Assembly: GCA_003996215.1 (NCBI GenBank)
Contig: QJPP01000457.1
Coordinates: forward strand, 124,001-188,000
Direction: 5' to 3'
DNA from: Jaltomata sinuosa
Lineage: Eukaryota > Streptophyta > Magnoliopsida > Solanales > Solanaceae
Length of the DNA: 64,000 nt
Part shown: one piece after another, positions 60,130 through 64,000 of the stretch
Position numbering within the stretch: the stretch's first letter is position 1
Layout of the letters: every line of letters begins with the position of its first letter
Notes under the pieces: model-generated
The model's database searches: none
What the model saw: only the letters and a program-made list of their open reading frames with translations
Told to the model about the DNA's origin: nothing
Program-made: the position numbers and the translations under genes

Positions 60130-61218
60130 CCATAGTGTATGTTATTGCGGATGACATAGTATTGATTAATGAGACTTGGGACAGAGTTAATTCTAGGTTG
60201 GAGATTTGGAGACATACGCTGGAGTCTAAAGGGTTCAGGTTGACCAAAACCAAAATGAAAGGTAGGCATGGAAGTGAGGCTTGATACACAACCTATCCCC
60301 AAGAAAGAAAGTCTTAAGTATCTTAAGTCTCTAATTCAGTGAAGTGAAGATATTGATAATCATGTCATACATTGCATTGGTGCAGCATGGATGAAGTGGA
60401 GGCTCACTTCCAGAGTCTTGTGTGATAAAAAGGTACCACCTAAGCTTAAAGGTAAGTTCTATCGAATGGTGGTTAGACCATCTTTGTAGTATGGGGTGGA
60501 GTGCTAGATAGTTAAGAAATCCCATGTTTAGAAGATGAACGTTGTGGAGATAGATGTGTGGGCATACTAGGAGTGATAAAGTTAGGAATGAGGTTATCTG
60601 GAAAAAGGTGGGAGTGGCCTCCGTGGAAGACAAGATAAGGAAAGTGAGACTGAGATGGTTTGGGTTTGTGAAGAGGAGGTGCGCAGATGCCCCAGTTAGA
60701 AGGTATGAGAGGCTAGTTATAGTGGATACACAGAGAGGTAGAGGTAGGCCTAAGAAGTATTAGGGAGAGGTGATTAGACAGGATATGGTGCAACTTCGTA
60801 TTACCAGGACATGACTTTTGATAGGAAGGTGTGAAGGTCACGTATTAGGGTAGAAAATTAGTAAGGGCTAGAGTGTCGTGTTGCCTTTTGAAGGCTTAGG
60901 GTTGTTGGTATTTGTCGTAGTAATAGTCGTACTCTTGTTCTTGATATCTATTGTCATCTATTATTAATTGTGTTTCGATCACCATAATATTTTGCTATTG
61001 TTATTATTTCTTTCGTGTAGGCTCTGCACTGCTTTTCTTATTATCTGTTATGCTTTCTTCACTATTTTCTCCTTTTGGTACTTAGATTTGTTGCACTTGA
61101 GTCTAGGGTCTCTTGAAAACAGTCTCTCTACCTCCACAAGATAGTGGTAAGGTCTACATACAATCTACCCTCCCCAGACCCCACTTGTAAGAATTCACTA
61201 GGTATGTTATTGTTGTTG
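60130..61218 (+). pseudogene. RTE-type LINE, segment 3 of 3, with 3' tail
   Basis: The frame of segment 2 resumes directly after the AGGTT duplication (P, stop, CML) and, one base deletion later, gives ADDIVLINETWDRVNSRLE, the reverse transcriptase catalytic block. Then come WRHTLESKGFRLTKTK, MKWRLTSRVLCDKKVPPKLK, a long stop-ridden part, and the RTE C-terminus MCGHTRSDKVRNEVIWKK to RRCADAPVRRYERL at 60554-60763. The 3' UTR ends with GTAAGGTCTACATACAATCT, ACCCTCCCCAGACCCC and a short TTATTGTTGTTG tail near 61218, the usual end of this LINE family. Confidence 0.88.
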
Positions 61219-61466
61219 ACTACGCTTTGTCCTAACTGAGTCAAGGGTACGAACAAAGTATAAGGTAAATTTGGCCCTCCTATGAAAGTACATGTATAAA
61301 TGTGATCTTAGGTATATTAATTTTTTTCTTCCGTCATATTTTTTTTCCGTCAAATCCTTGTGATGACTAACTTTAAGTATCTTTCAAAGTAGTTAAAACC
61401 TCAACTCTAGATAAAAAATCAAAATTAACTATTTTTAATTTAAGTAGTTTATTCATTTCTTCATCC
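61219..61466. other. Spacer between two RTE relics
   Basis: About 250 bp of AT-rich sequence with no recognised feature. Confidence 0.4.
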
Positions 61467-62880
61467 AGGTGAAGTGTATCAAGGACAAGAATGGTGAACT
61501 GTTGGTAGAAAATGTACACATTAAACGGAGATGACAGACATATTTTTATAAGCTCTATGAAGAAGGGGACTGAGATATCGTGTTGGAAGGGGGAGTCAGA
61601 GCATTCCGAGAGTCATAAAGATTATGGATATTGTAGGTGCATTGAGGTTGTAAGGGTTAAAGGGGATATCCATAAGATGGGGAGGGAAAGAACGATCAAG
61701 CTAGACGAGATCCTGCTGGATTACTGGAATAATGCAGGCGAGGCAAGTATGAGTTGGCTAACTGGGTTGTTCAATGTCATTTTTAGGGAGACTAAAAAGC
61801 CAGAAAAATACAGGTGGACTACAATGGTGTCATTGTACAAGAGCATAGTGATATTCGAAATTGCAACAACTATAGGAGTATCAAGCTATTAAGTCATACT
61901 ATGAAAGTTTGAGAGATTATGGTCTAGATGAGGATGAGGAGCGGTGTGTCTATCACTGAGGACCAATTCAGATTTATGACGGGGTGATCAACCACATAAG
62001 TTATTCATCTTGTAGAGAGATTGTTGGAGCAATATAGGACATGAAGATAAACTTACACATAGTATTTATTGACCTAGAAAGACGTACAATAAAGTCCTTA
62101 TGGAGGTCCTCTGAAGATGTTTGGAGTCAAAAAGTGTACTTGTGATCAATATTAGGACAATTAAAGACATGTATGAGGGAGCTAAGACCCAGATTAGGAC
62201 AATGTTAAGTGACTCTGGACACTTTTGAATTACAATGGGATTGCACCAGGGATCAACACTTAGCATGTTCCTATTTGCCTTAGTAATGAATAAATTGATA
62301 TGACATATATATCAATGAAAGATGTCATGGTGTATCTTATTCACAAATAATACAATATTGATCGATGAGACGCAAGAAAGAGTGAACACTGAATTGGAAG
62401 TTTGGAGATCGGCCATAAAGTCTAAAAGATTTCAGATTAAGTAGGACCAGAATAAAGTACTTGGAGTGAAAGTTTAGTGACATAGCGCATGAGACAGAGG
62501 TGGAAGTGAGGATCGATATTGCACAAGTCATACCTAAGAGATGAAGTTTCAAGTATCAGGTCCATAATCCAAGGTGAAAAGGAGATTGGTGATAATGTCA
62601 CATATCATATTGGAGGGAGGTGAGTGAAATTAAAGCTCATATTCGGGCTACTGTGCAAAAAGAACTTATTGCCAACGCTTAAAGATATAAGTTCAACAGG
62701 GTGATTATTAGACCAACTTTGTTGTATATGGCATGGTATTGGCCAGTCGAATAAATGTAGCAGAGATAAGAATGCTCAGATTTGTGTCTGGGGGTAATAG
62801 GAGAGATACGATTAGAAACAAAGTTATATGAGGAAAGGTGAAAATGACCTCTGTGGAGGACAAGATAAGGGAAGCGATTA
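61467..62880 (+). pseudogene. Second RTE-type LINE relic
   Basis: Independent, more decayed copy. It begins VKCIKDKNGELLVENVHIK (61468), equivalent to about 40670 in the first copy, and goes on with MSWLTGLFNVIFRETKKPEKY, KLLSHTMKV, GVSITEDQFRFMTG, VIHLVERLLEQYR, an FADD region lost in frameshifts near 62330, and IIQGEKEIGDNVTYHIGG with LKLIFGLLCKKNLLPTLK at 62570-62690. It stops at EDKIREAI near 62880 before the usual C-terminus. Frames shift roughly every 100 bp. It is in the same orientation as the first copy, 250 bp downstream. Confidence 0.85.
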
Positions 62881-63045
62881 TTTCATGTAAACCAAAATGC
62901 TTATTTATATTAATTATAAGAGAAAATTATATAACACACCAATATTAGAGGCCTAATTACGCTCCATACCTATAGTTTAAATCAATTACACTCCTTGCCA
63001 ATTAGTCAAAACTATTGGTATAGAGCCTCTCCTGCTCCCATCTAT

Positions 63046-63083
63046 TCCTCTCTCTCCCTCTCCCTCTCCCTCTCCCTCTCCCT
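63046..63083. repeat. CT-rich microsatellite (CCCTCT)n
   Basis: About six units of CCCTCT on the plus strand, preceded by CTCTCTC. The short frames across it on both strands are repeat artefacts. Confidence 0.9.
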
Positions 63084-63139
63084 GATCCAATTCGATCAAA
63101 TGGCAGCCAAAGGGCGGCTTGATGCAAAATTGGCCATGC

Positions 63140-63229
63140 AAAAGTTGAACAAAAGCAGTAATATATTACGTGTGATTGAATCAGGCAAAAGTTGAACAAA
63201 AGCAGTAATATATTAGGTGTGATTGAATC
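63140..63229. repeat. 45-bp direct duplication
   Basis: CAAAAGTTGAACAAAAGCAG TAATATATTA followed by GTGTGATTGAATCAG occurs twice in a row (about 63140 and 63186), differing by one base (ACGTGTG against AGGTGTG). Confidence 0.85.
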
Positions 63230-63231
63230 AG

Positions 63232-63615
63232 TTCTAAATGTATTCGTTGGCTTTTTTGGTGTGATTGAATTAGTACTAATTTGTATTCGTTGGCTTTTTG
63301 GTGTGATTGAATTAGTACTAATTTGTATTCGTTGATACGAATTATATTTTGTATTCGTTAATACAATTGAATATAAATTGTATTTGTTGATACGAATCGT
63401 TGATACAAATGTATTCATTGATACAAATTGTATTTTGTATTCGTTGATACAATTGAATACAAATTATATTAGTTGATATGAATTATATTTTATATTCGTT
63501 GATACAATTGTATTCGTTCGTTGATACGAATTGTATTTTATATTCGTTGGTACAAATTATATTTTGTATTCATTGATACAATTGAATATAAATTGTATTA
63601 GTTGATCAGACTCAT
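63232..63615. repeat. TTCGTTGATAC minisatellite
   Basis: It begins with two 43-bp units containing TGTATTCGTTGGC and GTGTGATTGAATTAGTACTA (63239, 63282), then passes into irregular short units built on TGTATTCGTTGATACAATTG, AATACAAATTGTATT and TTGATACGAAT. GTATTCGTTGATAC and TACAAATTGTA-type dyads make the block prone to fold. Words of the same kind recur near 63845-63960. Confidence 0.85.
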
Positions 63616-63900
63616 TTTGCTCCTGTTCGAGGAAGTCACATGACTTCATATAAATCTGTAAAAAAGTCAAATCATTCCCGGTCAATGAAGTCTATAACCT
63701 ACAACATTTAGCTAGTATTCTTGGGTGCAATGTTGGAACTTCCTTCCACATATTTGGGACTTTATCTGTCTCATAAACATAAGTCAATTTTCATATGGAA
63801 CGACGCCATTAAAAATGCAAAAGGAAGCTATCAATTGGAAAATGTATCAACGAATACAATTGATATATTTGTATTTGTATATGACAAACTCAAGTAAATA
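63608..63900 (+). pseudogene. L1-type LINE reverse transcriptase fragment
   Basis: Translating with frameshifts gives LLLFEEVT, stop, LHINL, stop, KSQIIPG, then ASILGCNVG and, one frame over, LPSTYLGLYLSHKHKSIFIW and KEAINWKMYQR. This is the conserved region after the catalytic core of plant L1 reverse transcriptases (GCxVGxLPxxYLGLPLG, then W and NWK motifs). The fragment is short, with no neighbouring LINE sequence, and is flanked by the minisatellite words. Confidence 0.7.
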
Positions 63901-64000
63901 CAAATAAGGAATTTGTATTTGTAAGTCATAGAAATAAGCAAATACATATTACTGTCTGTATCAATATGTATCATGTGCTTTTTCTCATACATAAATACAA

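Overview
This is plant nuclear DNA with no host gene that I can support. It is a stack of nested transposable elements. The RTE-type LINE family, the LTR termini (TGTAATGACC...GTCATGACA) and the short-repeat families resemble those common in Solanaceae genomes, so I infer a solanaceous plant. That inference is from family resemblance, not from a search.

Layout. (1) 1-4327: 5' part of a minus-strand Ty3/gypsy element (LTR 2045-4327, gag and protease relics) cut by the window edge. (2) 4328-7630: short nonautonomous DNA elements, namely a Stowaway-like MITE, an 807-bp hAT-like element and a 1.1-kb foldback element with about 315-bp inverted arms. (3) 7631-18851: element A, a structurally complete 11.2-kb LTR element (TSD AGTTT, LTRs about 3.6 kb) with a gag relic and no recognisable pol (TR-GAG-like). 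(4) 18857-21600: AT-rich spacer with a Tourist-like MITE. (5) 21601-61218: one RTE-type LINE split by two 18.6-kb insertions. Insertion B (21673-40281, minus, TSD GTATG) is a second member of A's family, and its 3' LTR holds a 6.7-kb CACTA transposon (TSD CAA) and an 831-bp hAT element (TSD ACAGGCAC). Insertion D (41517-60124, plus, TSD AGGTT) is a chromodomain-bearing Ty3/gypsy element in the tandem form LTR-internal-LTR-internal-LTR, and its middle LTR contains a 3.0-kb solo LTR (TSD TTATG). (6) 61467-62880: a second decayed RTE copy. (7) 62881-64000: microsatellite, minisatellite and an L1-type LINE fragment.

Relative order follows from the nesting. The RTE is oldest. B and D came later. 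The CACTA and hAT elements entered B after that, and the solo-LTR parent entered D. All coding regions carry stops or frameshifts, many of them CAG to TAG or CGA to TGA, as expected of methylated and silenced DNA. The best leads are the two-fold interruption of one LINE reading frame, the tandem D element, the gag-only A/B family with a shared internal stop codon, and an hAT element carrying a LINE or SINE 3' tail.
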